From CBDFKJ01 sp965248805 (GTDB lineage: Bacteria; Pseudomonadota; Alphaproteobacteria; UBA6615), in the NCBI GenBank assembly GCA_965248805.1, contig CBDFKJ010000006.1:1-64000 (forward strand): a stretch of DNA of 64,000 bases, read 5' to 3'. The notes below the pieces were generated by a model that saw only the letters and a program-made list of their open reading frames with translations, was not told the DNA's origin and searched no databases. Numbering within the stretch: the first letter of the stretch is position 1; the number at the start of each line of letters is the position of its first letter. The position numbers and the translations under genes were made by a program. Positions 35,698 to 44,773 of this stretch are shown here, piece after piece.

Positions 35698-36009
35698 ACG
35701 TTTGTCGTGGCGCATGTGGTCGAAGCGAAAGCAAAGCAGATCGTTCTGGGCAGCGAAATCCGGGCGTGGACCAGGCGCGACCCGGATCAGCCCAACCGCC
35801 TGAAGGCGCAGACGATCCCGGACGACGTAAGGATGCGCCTCACGGCCTCCTGAACGGCAAGCAATGGCTCGGGAGGCATGCCTTCCATTCGACAGCGTAG
35901 AATGTTGGTATATCCTCCCTTTCACCTTTCGACCAACGGGTTTAAGTGTGGGAAAGTGCGGTGCGGCGGCTGGCTGCCGGCGGGCCGCGAGCAGCGGTAG
36001 GGAGGCATA

Positions 36010-37044
36010 ATGGCCAATAGCGCAATACGCGCCACCGTAGCGGTGGCAGCCTTGCTGGTGAGTGTTGGCACGGCAGTCGCCCAGGAGGTCACTCTCAGAC
36101 TACATCATCTTCTGCCGGCCGGCGCGCCGCCGCACCAGAGCTATCTGGCGCCGTGGACGCAACGTGTTTTGGAGGCTTCGGGTGGTCGGCTCAAGATCGA
36201 CATCTACCCGGCAATGCAGCTCGGCGGCGCGCCGCCGCAGCTGGTCGATCAGGTGCGCGACGGCGTCGTCGACCTCGTGTGGACGCTACCATCGTACACC
36301 CCCGGGCGGTTCCCGAAGACCGAAGTCTTTGAGCTGCCGTTCGTGATGTCCGACCCGATCACCATGAACAAAGCGCTGCGGGACTACTACCAAATGCATC
36401 TGCGCGACGAGTACGAGGGCATTCACGTGCTGTTGCTGCATGTGCATATGGGCCAAGTATTCCACATGCGCGACGGCCAGCCGATCCGCAGCGTCGAGGA
36501 TCTGCGCGGCAAGACAATACGCACGCCGGGCGCGACGGGCACGCTGTTCCTGGAAGCCGCCGGTGCGACGCCCTATCAGTCGCCGGTGCCGGAGGTGCCG
36601 CAGCTGCTCTCGCGCGGCGTCGTCGACGGCGTGATGGTCCCGTTCGAGGTCGTGCCGCCGTACAAGGTGCACGAGCTGACCAAGCACCATACCTTCACGG
36701 TGCCGCGCATCCACACCGCGGTCTTCATGCTCGCCATGAACGAAACCAGCTACAACAATCTGCCGGACGATTTGAAGAAGGTCATCGACGACAACACCGG
36801 CTTGAATTTGGCGGAGTTCGCGGGTCAGGTGTGGATCGACGTCGAAGGACCGGGCGAAAACTTTGCGCGCGAGTTGGGCAACGAGTTCATCTACCTGCCT
36901 GACGAAGAAGTGGACAAGTTCCGCGCCGTCGGGGACGTGGCGATTGAGAAATGGATCGCCAACATGAGCGCCAAAGGCATCGATGGCGCCAAACTGGTCG
37001 AGGATGCCAGGGCCCTCATCAAGAAATACGACAACCAGATGTAG
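36010..37044 (+). CDS. dctP: TRAP transporter solute-binding subunit DctP
   Basis: 344 residues with a signal peptide (TVAVAALLVSVGTAVAQ). The DctP fold is recognised from LRLHHLLPAGAPPHQSYLAP, LKIDIYPAMQLGGAPPQLVD, and IRTPGATGTLFLEAAGATPY, which carries the conserved substrate-binding arginine. Periplasmic capture of a carboxylate-type solute for the DctQM pair downstream. ATG 36010 has GGGAGGCATA upstream. First gene of a complete dctPQM set; the ligand is not known. Confidence 0.93.
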   Translation: MANSAIRATVAVAALLVSVGTAVAQEVTLRLHHLLPAGAPPHQSYLAPWTQRVLEASGGRLKIDIYPAMQLGGAPPQLVDQVRDGVVDLVWTLPSYTPGRFPKTEVFELPFVMSDPITMNKALRDYYQMHLRDEYEGIHVLLLHVHMGQVFHMRDGQPIRSVEDLRGKTIRTPGATGTLFLEAAGATPYQSPVPEVPQLLSRGVVDGVMVPFEVVPPYKVHELTKHHTFTVPRIHTAVFMLAMNETSYNNLPDDLKKVIDDNTGLNLAEFAGQVWIDVEGPGENFARELGNEFIYLPDEEVDKFRAVGDVAIEKWIANMSAKGIDGAKLVEDARALIKKYDNQM

Positions 37045-37067
37045 CCATGCCTGACTGACGCGGGCGG

Positions 37068-37583
37068 ATGGCAGAAAACGTCAGCGCATTTCCCCGGCCC
37101 ACGGATACCGTGGGCCGGGTGCTTTTTGCCGTGACGGCGGTCGTCGCGGTCGCCGGCGGCGTCGTTCTGATCATGATGGGCGCATTGACGACCATCAATG
37201 TCGTGCTGCGGATGTTTTCGGCGCCAATCCGCGGTGAGTTCGACATCGTCAACATCGGTATCGGCGCTGTGGTGTTCACGTTCCTTCCGTTCTGCCAGAT
37301 CGTGCGCGGCAACGTGGTCGTGGACTTTTTCACTGACCGGGCGCCCGACCGGGTGAAAGCGGTGTTGGATGCGGCCGGCTGTCTGATCTATCTCTGCCTG
37401 TGCGCGCTGTTGGCGTGGCGCATGACGATTGGCGGTCTGGAGATGGCGGCGTCCGGACAGCAGACCGCGGTCCTGCACATCCCGTACTGGTGGAGCTTCG
37501 CCGTCGCGGTGAGCTGCATCGCGCTGCTTGGCGCCGTATGCGTCCACGGCATCTGGTGTGATCTGAAGAGAACGCGAGCGTGA
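37068..37583 (+). CDS. dctQ: TRAP transporter small permease DctQ
   Basis: 171 residues with four predicted membrane helices (VLFAVTAVVAVAGGVVLIMM; GIGAVVFTFLPFCQIVRGN; AAGCLIYLCLCALLAWRM; SFAVAVSCIALLGAVCV). The FCQIVRGNVVVDFF segment is the usual DctQ signature. It couples DctP to the large permease in the inner membrane. The stop overlaps the start of dctM by four bases (GTGA), showing translational coupling. Confidence 0.92.
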   Translation: MAENVSAFPRPTDTVGRVLFAVTAVVAVAGGVVLIMMGALTTINVVLRMFSAPIRGEFDIVNIGIGAVVFTFLPFCQIVRGNVVVDFFTDRAPDRVKAVLDAAGCLIYLCLCALLAWRMTIGGLEMAASGQQTAVLHIPYWWSFAVAVSCIALLGAVCVHGIWCDLKRTRA

Positions 37584-38899
37584 GCGGGCTCGGACTCAGC
37601 GCGCTGGGTTTCGCCCTCTTGCTGGCGCTACTGGCATTGCGGGTGCCCATCGGCGTCGCCATGGCGCTCGCCGGCATGACTGGCTACGTCATGGTTGTCG
37701 GCTCAATGCCGCTTCTGAGTTTCCTGAAGAACCAGATGTTCTATCAGTTTCTGAACTATGACCTGTCGGTCATCCCCCTGTTCATGCTGATGGGCCAATT
37801 CGCCAGCCGTGCCGGGCTCAGCACAGCGCTGTTTCGCAGCGCCAACACGTGGATCGGTCACCGCCGCGGTGGCATCGCCATGGCCACGGTGGGCGGCTGC
37901 GCCGGCTTCGGTGCAATCTGCGGCTCGTCCCTGGCAACGGCGGCGACCATGGCGCAGGTGGCGCTGCCGGAACTGCGCCGCCACAACTATTCTGGCGCGC
38001 TGGCGACCGGCTCGCTGGCGGCGGGCGGCACGCTGGGCATCCTGATCCCGCCATCGATCGTGCTGATCGTCTGCGCCATCATCGTCGAGGCCAATATCGA
38101 GACGCTGTTTCAGGCGGCGTTCATTCCGGGAATTCTCGCCGCGGCAGGTTACATGATCGCCATCGCCATCTATGTGCGGCTGCGCCCGGAAGCGGGTCCG
38201 CCCGGCGAGCGCGCATCGTGGAACGAGCGCTGGCGCAGCCTGCTCGAGATCTGGCCGGTGGTGCTCATTTTCGTGCTGGTAATCGGCGGCATCTACTCCG
38301 GCTGGTTTACGCCGACGCAAGCCGCCTCGGTCGGCGCCATTGGTACCGGGATCCTCGCAGTGACGCGCGGTGGCCTGCGCTGGCGGGGCTTCGTCGACAC
38401 AATACTCGGCACAGCCAGCGCCACGGCGCTGATCTTCCTCATCATTTTCGGCGCCAGCCTGTTCAACGCCTTTCTCGGCTTCACGCGCCTGTCCTTTACG
38501 CTGGCCGACGCGATCAACGCCGCTGGGCTGACACCAATGCTGGTGTTACTGGTGATGGTGCTCGTTTTCCTGATCCTGGGCTGTTTCATGGACAGCCTGT
38601 CGATGATCCTGCTGCTGATCCCGATTTTCTGGCCGGTGTTGGTACAGCTCGACTTCGCCATGGACCCGGAGGATGTGAAGATCTGGTTCTCCATCATCGC
38701 GCTGATCGTGGTCGAGGTCGGACTGATCACGCCGCCCGTGGGGCTGAACGTTTTTATCATCAACGCCATGGCGCGCGACGTGCCCATGCTGGAAACATTT
38801 CGCGGCGTCGTGCCGTTCCTCTTGTCCGATGCCGTGCGTGTGGCGCTTTTGATCGCGCTGCCGGCGATCACCCTGGCGCTACCGCGCTGGCTAGGTTGA
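37580..38899 (+). CDS. dctM: TRAP transporter large permease DctM
   Basis: 439 residues, about 12 membrane helices, Na+/H+-driven transport subunit. Characteristic stretches include RVPIGVAMALAGMTGYVMV, GFGAICGSSLATAATMAQVA, GTLGILIPPSIVLIVCAIIV, CFMDSLSMILLLIPIFWPVL and LITPPVGLNVFIINAMA. The GTG start lies in the dctQ end. The stop region overlaps by nine bases the end of the convergent EEP-family pseudogene. Confidence 0.94.
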   Translation: MSGLGLSALGFALLLALLALRVPIGVAMALAGMTGYVMVVGSMPLLSFLKNQMFYQFLNYDLSVIPLFMLMGQFASRAGLSTALFRSANTWIGHRRGGIAMATVGGCAGFGAICGSSLATAATMAQVALPELRRHNYSGALATGSLAAGGTLGILIPPSIVLIVCAIIVEANIETLFQAAFIPGILAAAGYMIAIAIYVRLRPEAGPPGERASWNERWRSLLEIWPVVLIFVLVIGGIYSGWFTPTQAASVGAIGTGILAVTRGGLRWRGFVDTILGTASATALIFLIIFGASLFNAFLGFTRLSFTLADAINAAGLTPMLVLLVMVLVFLILGCFMDSLSMILLLIPIFWPVLVQLDFAMDPEDVKIWFSIIALIVVEVGLITPPVGLNVFIINAMARDVPMLETFRGVVPFLLSDAVRVALLIALPAITLALPRWLG

Positions 38900-39935
38900 C
38901 GGGGCGACCGTCACTGCGATCAGCTCGTGGTCGGAGATTGCCGCGCCGTTTGTGTCGACGGCCGGCACGATTGCCGGATCGAAAGCCTCGACGCCGCGGG
39001 TGAAGAACTAATCGATATGCATGTGCGCCAAGGCCGGGTTGTCATGCGGCGGTGCCCGCTTGGTCGAGCCCGCCAGATTGGCCGACTGCCATTGGTAGCC
39101 GAACCTTGTCGCGACCTCGAACAGCGGCTCGTACGGGATCGGATGCAACAGACGGCCGGGATCCTCGTCCAGCAGGGCTCGCTGCGAAACGGGCGCGTAC
39201 AGCGGCTCGCGGTCGGCCGAGAGCGTATTGAAATCGCCGCCGATGACCACGGCCCACGCCCCGAATAGTCGTCGATCAGGCGCAGAAGCGTGCGCATCTG
39301 TTGCGCCCTCTCGACGGGGTCGCCGTGGCTCTCCAGATGTACCGATACCCGATGCGGCCGCCAATGCGCGCCTCGCCGCGCTCGCCGTCGAACCAGTCGC
39401 CGTTGTCGTCGAGGCGCATCACGGCCGGACGGACGAGCGAGTGAGGGGACACGATGGCCGCGCCGTGAAGGCCGGCGGTGTTCTCCTGCCCGGCATGTCG
39501 TGCCCGTTCTCTCTGGTCGCCGAGACCCAGTTCGACGAACTCGAGCGCGAACGCATGGCCTTGGGAAAGACGGCCGGCGACGGCTCGGGTGGTGTGAAGC
39601 TGGCCGGATCGAGCCATGCCGAAGTCCATCTCGCACAGGAGCGTGACGTCTGCACCGACGCGGGACAGCAATTCCGCCGATGGTTCGATGTGCCTGCAGC
39701 GCTCGGTGTTCCAGAACGCGATGCGGGCCGTCCGGCCGGGCGCAGAGGAAGATTTTGGCGGCGCGCCGGCTTCGAGGTGCCGGAAGGCCGTGAACTCGGC
39801 GACCAGCCGCGCATGCGTCTCCCGGTCGCGCGGACCGGCGAGGATGCGTCGGTGGGCATCAATCGACGGCTGCGGCAAGGCCTCGCAGGTGGCACACCAC
39901 AGGCCGGCGCGGTTAGAGACTGGCGCGAGCTCCAT
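38891..39935 (-). pseudogene. Endonuclease/exonuclease/phosphatase-family protein with two frameshifts and a nonsense codon
   Basis: Reads from about 39935 (MELAPVSNRAGLWCATCEAL) through the EEP signature ARIAFWNTERCRHIEPSAEL and LLCEMDFGMARSG. A frameshift near 39355 leads to VSVHLESHGDPVERAQQMRT; a second in GGGG near 39268 leads to AWAVVIGGDFNTLS, the metal-binding motif; then HMHID is followed by TAG where Trp is expected (HIDWFF), and the tail ends AISDHELIAVTVAPST. Three lesions argue for genuine decay rather than a single sequencing error. The 5' end overlaps the ABC ATPase gene by a few codons. Confidence 0.75.
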
Positions 39936-40974
39936 CGATGCGCGCTCCGGTATCATCGTCGAACAGCAACGTATCGTCGGGCGAGAAGGATATGGCCACA
40001 AGATCGCCGTCGCGACGATTTGCCAGCGCGCCAATTTCCAAAACGTGCAGCGGCCCCAACTCGGTGTGCAGAGCGTAGAGGATTTCGCGGCCCATCGGTT
40101 CGACGGAGACGACGCGCGCGGCTAGGCCGGCATCGCCAATATGGATGTTCTCCGGCCGCACCCCGAAGGTGACCGGCCCGGCCGCGCCATTGGTAACGGA
40201 CACGTCGGCCTCGCCGAGCCGCAGGCGCCCATCGGCTGCGACACCGGAGATCAGGTTCATCGGCGGAGAGCCGATGAAGCTGGCGACGAAGCGGCTGGCC
40301 GGGCGCAAATAAAGATCGTCGGGTGTGCCGACTTGCTCGATCCTGCCTTCGTTCATGCAGACGACGCGATCGGCCATTGTCGTGGCCTCGATCTGGTCGT
40401 GGGTGACGAGGATCGTGGTGACGCCGAGCTGGCGCTGCAGGCGCTTGATCTCAGAGCGCATGGTGAGCCTAAGCGTCGCATCCAGGTTCGACAACGGCTC
40501 GTCCAACAGCAGGAGTTGCGGCTCCTTCACCAGTGAGCGCGCCAGCGCGACGCGTTGCTGTTGACCGCCGGACAGCTCGCTCGGGCGACGGTCGAGCAGT
40601 TCCTCCACGCGCACGAGCCTGGCCGCGTCCTCGGCACGGCGTCGGGCTTGATCCGTCGGCACCCGCTTGAACCTCAACGGGAACAGGATGTTGTCGCGCA
40701 CCGTCATATGCGGATACAGGGCGTAGGACTGGAATACGATCCCGACGTTGCGGTCGCGCGATTCTACGTCGTTGATGACGGCGTCATCGAACAGGATCGC
40801 ACCGCCCGAGGGCATGTAGATGCCGGCCAGCATGAACAGGCTGGTCGATTTGCCGCAACCGGAAGGACCCAATAGAGCGACGAACTCACCGTCGTTGATC
40901 AGCAGGTCCATGCCCGGGATCACCACTACCTTGCCGAAGTGTTTCTCGACGCTGCGAAACTCGATCCGGGCCAC
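39913..40974 (-). CDS. ABC transporter ATPase, MalK/UgpC type
   Basis: 353 residues from GTG 40974. Walker A LLGPSGCGKST, Q-loop IVFQSYALYPHMTVRDN, signature LSGGQQQRVALARSLV, Walker B LLLLDEPLSNLD and switch His in LVTHDQIEATTMAD, followed by a TOBE/OB-like regulatory domain (VTFGVRPENIHIGDAG). Energises the two downstream-encoded permeases, which precede it on this strand. A much longer open frame upstream is read-through of the permease gene in another frame and is not used. The binding-protein gene of the system is truncated. Confidence 0.92.
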   Translation of the reverse strand: MARIEFRSVEKHFGKVVVIPGMDLLINDGEFVALLGPSGCGKSTSLFMLAGIYMPSGGAILFDDAVINDVESRDRNVGIVFQSYALYPHMTVRDNILFPLRFKRVPTDQARRRAEDAARLVRVEELLDRRPSELSGGQQQRVALARSLVKEPQLLLLDEPLSNLDATLRLTMRSEIKRLQRQLGVTTILVTHDQIEATTMADRVVCMNEGRIEQVGTPDDLYLRPASRFVASFIGSPPMNLISGVAADGRLRLGEADVSVTNGAAGPVTFGVRPENIHIGDAGLAARVVSVEPMGREILYALHTELGPLHVLEIGALANRRDGDLVAISFSPDDTLLFDDDTGARIDGARASL

Positions 40975-40979
40975 CGCGA

Positions 40980-42068
40980 CTACCCCTTCACGCCGCCGAC
41001 GGTCATCTGCGCCAGATACTTCTGCGCCGCCGCGTACAGCACCAGGCTCGGCATCAGGTAGAACACGCCGACGGCGGAGACGACGCCGAAATCGACGCCC
41101 ATGATGTCGTCGCGGACGAAGAACATGTAGAGGCTCATGGTCCAGTTCGTGTTCTTGATCAGGAACGTGAAGACGAAGATATACTCCTCCCATCCGCGGA
41201 TGAAAGAGAACACCGAAATCGCGATAATGCCGTTGGTCACCTGCGGCAGCACGACTCTGACGAACGCCTGACGACGCGTGGCCCCGTCGGTGAGCGCACT
41301 CATTTCGATGTCCCAGGGCACGGCATCGAAGAAGCCCTTCATGATGAAGATCGCAAACGGCAGCTCGAACCCGACCAGCACCAGGATGACGCCGATCAGC
41401 GTGTCCAAAAGACCGACATAGTGGAGCACCAGAAACAGCGGCACGATCAGGGTCAACACGGGAAAGGCATGCAGTACGAGGAGCGAGCGTAGCATCGCCA
41501 CGCGACCGGGGAATTGAAAGCGCGAGATATAGTAGCCGGCAAGGCACGCGACCGTGGCGACGATGACCGTTTGCATGCCGGCTAGATAAAGCGAATTGCC
41601 GAAGGCGAGCCACACGCTCGGCAGGTCGAAGCTGCCCGCGACCTCGCCGAAATTGGAACGAATGACATCGTTGAAGTTGCGATTGACGAGGAAGATGAAG
41701 TTGCGCAGATGCAACTCCGGAAACACAGTGAGCATGAACACGAGCCCGAATGCGGCGGTGATAAGCGAAAAACCAATGACGAGCTGGCGCATCGTGCGCG
41801 CGGCCATGCTCCACAGCCAGTAGGCCAGAAGCGCCGGCACGAACAGTAGCACCGAGCGCCACAGCATGTCCGATTCCACGATCGCCTTGTCGGCGGAAAA
41901 GGCGATGGTGATCAGCCAGAAATAGGGGACGACGATCGGGATCGAGCTGGCGATGAGAAAGCCATACAGCGCCGTCGACTTGGCGCGCCGCATGCGCCGC
42001 GACCGCCGGGCCAGCGCATCCCAGTGATCCTGGGCAACGTGGTTGTTGGTCAGCGCTGCCGCGGTCAT
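40980..42068 (-). CDS. ABC transporter permease, MalG type
   Basis: 362 residues with about seven hydrophobic segments (LYGFLIASSIPIVVPYFWLI, SVLLFVPALLAYWLWSMAA, VIGFSLITAAFGLVFMLTVF and others). The EAA loop contacting the ATPase is visible in MSALTDGATRRQAFVRVVLP. It starts one base after the partner permease stop. It has an unusually long N-terminal half, with two extra membrane segments before the core compared with a 280-residue MalG. Confidence 0.9.
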   Translation of the reverse strand: MTAAALTNNHVAQDHWDALARRSRRMRRAKSTALYGFLIASSIPIVVPYFWLITIAFSADKAIVESDMLWRSVLLFVPALLAYWLWSMAARTMRQLVIGFSLITAAFGLVFMLTVFPELHLRNFIFLVNRNFNDVIRSNFGEVAGSFDLPSVWLAFGNSLYLAGMQTVIVATVACLAGYYISRFQFPGRVAMLRSLLVLHAFPVLTLIVPLFLVLHYVGLLDTLIGVILVLVGFELPFAIFIMKGFFDAVPWDIEMSALTDGATRRQAFVRVVLPQVTNGIIAISVFSFIRGWEEYIFVFTFLIKNTNWTMSLYMFFVRDDIMGVDFGVVSAVGVFYLMPSLVLYAAAQKYLAQMTVGGVKG

Positions 42069-42069
42069 G

Positions 42070-43011
42070 TCAATGCACCTCGATACGCGGTTCCTGGAGC
42101 AGCTTCTTCATGTCGAAAAACTTCCACCCCAGGAGCGCAACGATGATGCCGATGATGATCAGGAACAGTGCGAGCGCCGCACCGTACGCGTATTGGCCCG
42201 ACTGAAACGCCCGGTTGTATACGTAGAGCGCGTAGACGGTGGTGGCGAAGAACGGACCGCCCTTGGTCAGCAGCAGGATGTATTCGAAGCTGACCATCAG
42301 CGACAGCGTCTGATAAAGCGTGATGAAACTGATCGGCCATTTCAGCGCCGGCAGAGTGATGTAGCGGGCGACGGCCAGAGCGCCAGCGCCGTCGACGCGG
42401 GCGGCGTTGAACAGGTGCTCAGGGATCGAGCGGATTGCCGAGGTGAAGATGATCATGCCCATGGAGGCGCCGATGAAGCCGTTGGAAATGATGATCAGCG
42501 CCACCGGCGCGCTCGTCAGCAGGTCAACCGGCTTATCGATGCCGATGGTCTGGATGAGAATTTGATTGATCAGCCCATATTGCGAGGGGTTGATGACCCA
42601 TAGCCACAACAAGATGTAAAGAACCGAGGGGCTCATGCGGGGCAACAGCCAGACGGCACGAAAGAAACTGCCGGCGGCCGACGGCAAAGAGGTCGTCAAC
42701 AGCGCCAGAAGCAATCCGAATGTAACGTTGAAGATCGCCAGCGTGCTGAACACGTAGAGGAATGACAGCCCGACCACCCGCGGCAGCCGTCGGTCGCCTT
42801 GCAGGATGCGTTCGAACTGCCGCGTCGTGAACTCATTGACCGCGAGATTGCGGCCCATGTCGGTGAATGAGATGACAACATCGACAAGGACCGGGACGAC
42901 ATAGAAAAACAGTGTCAGCAATATCGCCGGGCCAAGAAAAATCACCAGATTGATGCGCTGGCGTGCGGCCGCCGAACGCCTGCGTTGTCCGAGTTGATTG
43001 ACGGCCGCCAC
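42070..43011 (-). CDS. ABC transporter permease, MalF type
   Basis: 313 residues with six membrane helices (INLVIFLGPAILLTLFFYVV, VGLSFLYVFSTLAIFNVTFG, IISNGFIGASMGMIIFTSAI and others). The EAA loop reads FNAARVDGAGALAVARYITL. Pairs with the MalG-type permease to form the inner-membrane channel of a sugar or polyol-type importer. First intact gene of the operon after the truncated binding-protein gene. Confidence 0.9.
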   Translation of the reverse strand: MAAVNQLGQRRRSAAARQRINLVIFLGPAILLTLFFYVVPVLVDVVISFTDMGRNLAVNEFTTRQFERILQGDRRLPRVVGLSFLYVFSTLAIFNVTFGLLLALLTTSLPSAAGSFFRAVWLLPRMSPSVLYILLWLWVINPSQYGLINQILIQTIGIDKPVDLLTSAPVALIIISNGFIGASMGMIIFTSAIRSIPEHLFNAARVDGAGALAVARYITLPALKWPISFITLYQTLSLMVSFEYILLLTKGGPFFATTVYALYVYNRAFQSGQYAYGAALALFLIIIGIIVALLGWKFFDMKKLLQEPRIEVH

Positions 43012-43149
43012 GAGCGCCGCTGCCTACGGTGTCGTCGCCGTGCCGGCAAAAGCGCCGCGCGTGTGCCGGCCCATTTTGCTTGCGTGCATTTCGCTACGGT
43101 AAGAGGCGCGGGAGGGGCGTTGCCCCTCCGCGCACTCTACCATTGGCCG

Positions 43150-43593
43150 CTATCGCACGATGATATTGTCGATTTGCGATTGCGCCTCATCGACCACGAA
43201 CTCGGCCGCTGCGGCGGCGTCCAGCTGCCCCAGCTCTACACCCTGCATCGCTTGAAAGAGGATGCGGTTCAAGGGGCCGAAGTCGGGATTATTGGGAATG
43301 AACTTGGTATGTTCGAGCAATTTGGTCGCGCGCGCTAGCGGCCAATTCTCGGCATAGCGCGGATCTTCGACCTGCGACGGCTTAATGCCGATGTGCGTCG
43401 TCGTCACCGCGTGGTCGGTGTTGAGATCCGCATCCGAGGCGAACGCCAGTAGCCGCGCGGCAAGCTCGGGATGCTCCGTCTTGCCGCTGACCGCATAGAT
43501 GATCGGATGCGTCAGGCTTGGTGCCGCGGTCCAGCCGAACTTCTGGTCGAACCCCGCTGCGTCGCTGGGGACACCGAATGAGGCCGGCGTCAT
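43150..43593 (-). pseudogene. ABC solute-binding protein, C-terminal fragment
   Basis: 147 residues of the C-terminal part of an SBP_bac_1-type protein (SLTHPIIYAVSGKTEHPELA, KFIPNNPDFGPLNRILFQAM, AAAAEFVVDEAQSQIDNIIV). Signal peptide and N-terminal lobe (about 250-300 residues) are missing; an in-frame stop lies just upstream of the ATG and the sequence before 43594 is unrelated. The transporter therefore probably lacks its own binding protein. It lies immediately upstream of the permease genes, as expected. Confidence 0.8.
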
Positions 43594-43712
43594 GTGGTGT
43601 GATCCTCATCCTACCCCAGGAGAGGTACCCATGTGAACGCTCGCGCTCCGGGCGCAGCCTGATTTTGACATCACCCGGCCCTGTGCCAATAGTTGTGCCG
43701 GGAGCGAAGCGA

Positions 43713-44150
43713 ATGCACAAGGACCACGCGCTATCGGGCGATGTCGCGCCCATCGAGATTGAGTTGGCCGTGCGGGGAACACAGCTATGGACGGCCATGG
43801 AGGCGGCTCAGTATGGCCGGGTCATCCACGCCGATCACGCAACTCGTGCCGCTGCGCAAGGGCCGATCGACGCATTCATCGCTGAGTTTGCCGGGCGCGT
43901 GGAAACATGGGCGCGTTTGAATGCCAGCTACCGCATGGCCGCCCTTCGGCAAATGGATGACGTCATCGATGCGCTCAATCAAGACGGCACCTATGTTTAC
44001 TCGACATCGGTAGAGCGACTATTGGCGACGCCGGGATGCTCGGCGCTTCCGCTGCCGATCGCGGTGCTCTATTTCGACCTTGCGCGCCAGCCGACCGCGT
44101 GTGTGTCGCTCCCGAGACTGGCGACGGTCGATTTGCCGGACATCATGTAG
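43713..44150 (+). CDS. Hypothetical protein, 145 aa
   Basis: Starts MHKDHALSGDVAPIEIELAV with GGGAGC about ten bases upstream. Contains two helical stretches (PIDAFIAEFAGRVETWARLN, MAALRQMDDVIDALNQDGTY) and no signal peptide or membrane helix. I do not recognise the family. The gene begins near the break that removed the binding-protein N-terminus, so it may have been brought in by the same rearrangement. Codon use looks coding and it does not overlap any better frame. Confidence 0.5.
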   Translation: MHKDHALSGDVAPIEIELAVRGTQLWTAMEAAQYGRVIHADHATRAAAQGPIDAFIAEFAGRVETWARLNASYRMAALRQMDDVIDALNQDGTYVYSTSVERLLATPGCSALPLPIAVLYFDLARQPTACVSLPRLATVDLPDIM

Positions 44151-44226
44151 CCGGTCGTGGAACGCGCAAGCGCGTGCGATCGAAGGCATTACGCCGAGGC
44201 GCTCGTTTAGGATTGAAGGAGGAGTC

Positions 44227-44760
44227 ATGGGAAGGATCTGTGTCACCCTTACCGCGGTCTTCGTTGCAATGGCCTCGGCCGCAATCGCCGGCCCCGAACA
44301 GGTGACCTATCCAAAAAACTTCAAGGACGACGTGTTCTTCACCAACTACGTCACCATCAATCGCGCCGAGGACAACACGCTGCGTGTGCTGTACGCAACG
44401 CGGGAGTGGTTGGACGCGGTCAAGATCGACCAACCGCTGCCGCCGGATATGGTGCTGGTCATGGAGGTCTTCGCGGCCAGGCTAGGCGCCGACGGCAAGC
44501 CGACAGTTGACGCGGAGGGCAATTTCGAGCCGCTGCGCAAGTTGCACACCTGGGTCATGCAAAAGCACAAGGGTTGGGGTGAGGAATACGGCCCCAACAA
44601 GCGCGCTGGGGAATGGGAGTTCGCGGCGTTCACCCGCACCGGCCAGCTCGAGCGGGACGTCGACTACGAACCGTGCTTCGCCTGCCACCGCGATGCGGCG
44701 GAAACCGACTACGTCTACTCGCTGGAAGAAATCGTGCGTGAAGGCTGGCTGATGGAATAG
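44227..44760 (+). CDS. Cytochrome P460-family c-type haem protein
   Basis: 177 residues with a signal peptide (ICVTLTAVFVAMASAAIAG). The P460 family start PEQVTYPKNFKDDVFFTNYV and the single haem motif CFACH near residues 153-157 are present. Members are periplasmic haem enzymes that oxidise hydroxylamine in nitrifiers, or related proteins of unknown activity elsewhere. GGAGGAGTC precedes the ATG. The gene stands alone, convergent with iorB. Confidence 0.85.
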   Translation: MGRICVTLTAVFVAMASAAIAGPEQVTYPKNFKDDVFFTNYVTINRAEDNTLRVLYATREWLDAVKIDQPLPPDMVLVMEVFAARLGADGKPTVDAEGNFEPLRKLHTWVMQKHKGWGEEYGPNKRAGEWEFAAFTRTGQLERDVDYEPCFACHRDAAETDYVYSLEEIVREGWLME

Positions 44761-44773
44761 CGCCGGCGCTCGG

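Larger units (their letters stand above)
34143..35853 (+). pseudogene. Acyl-CoA thioesterase (hotdog, 4-hydroxybenzoyl-CoA type), split by IS5
   Basis: The first part (34143-34407) reads MANVYEVTVAWGDCDPAG, IVFYPNYIRWFDEASRRLF, with the catalytic Asp in DCDPAG, and ends EVKEWRRAT. The second part (35702-35853) continues FVVAHVVEAKAKQIVLGSEI and ends RMRLTAS-stop. Removing the element with one ACGT repeat joins them in frame to a normal 138-residue hotdog thioesterase. The enzyme would hydrolyse an acyl- or aryl-CoA. Confidence 0.88.

Noticed and set aside
39913..41862. 649-residue frame containing the ABC ATPase
   Set aside because: The first 300 residues are an out-of-frame reading of the permease gene; the ATPase starts at GTG 40974.
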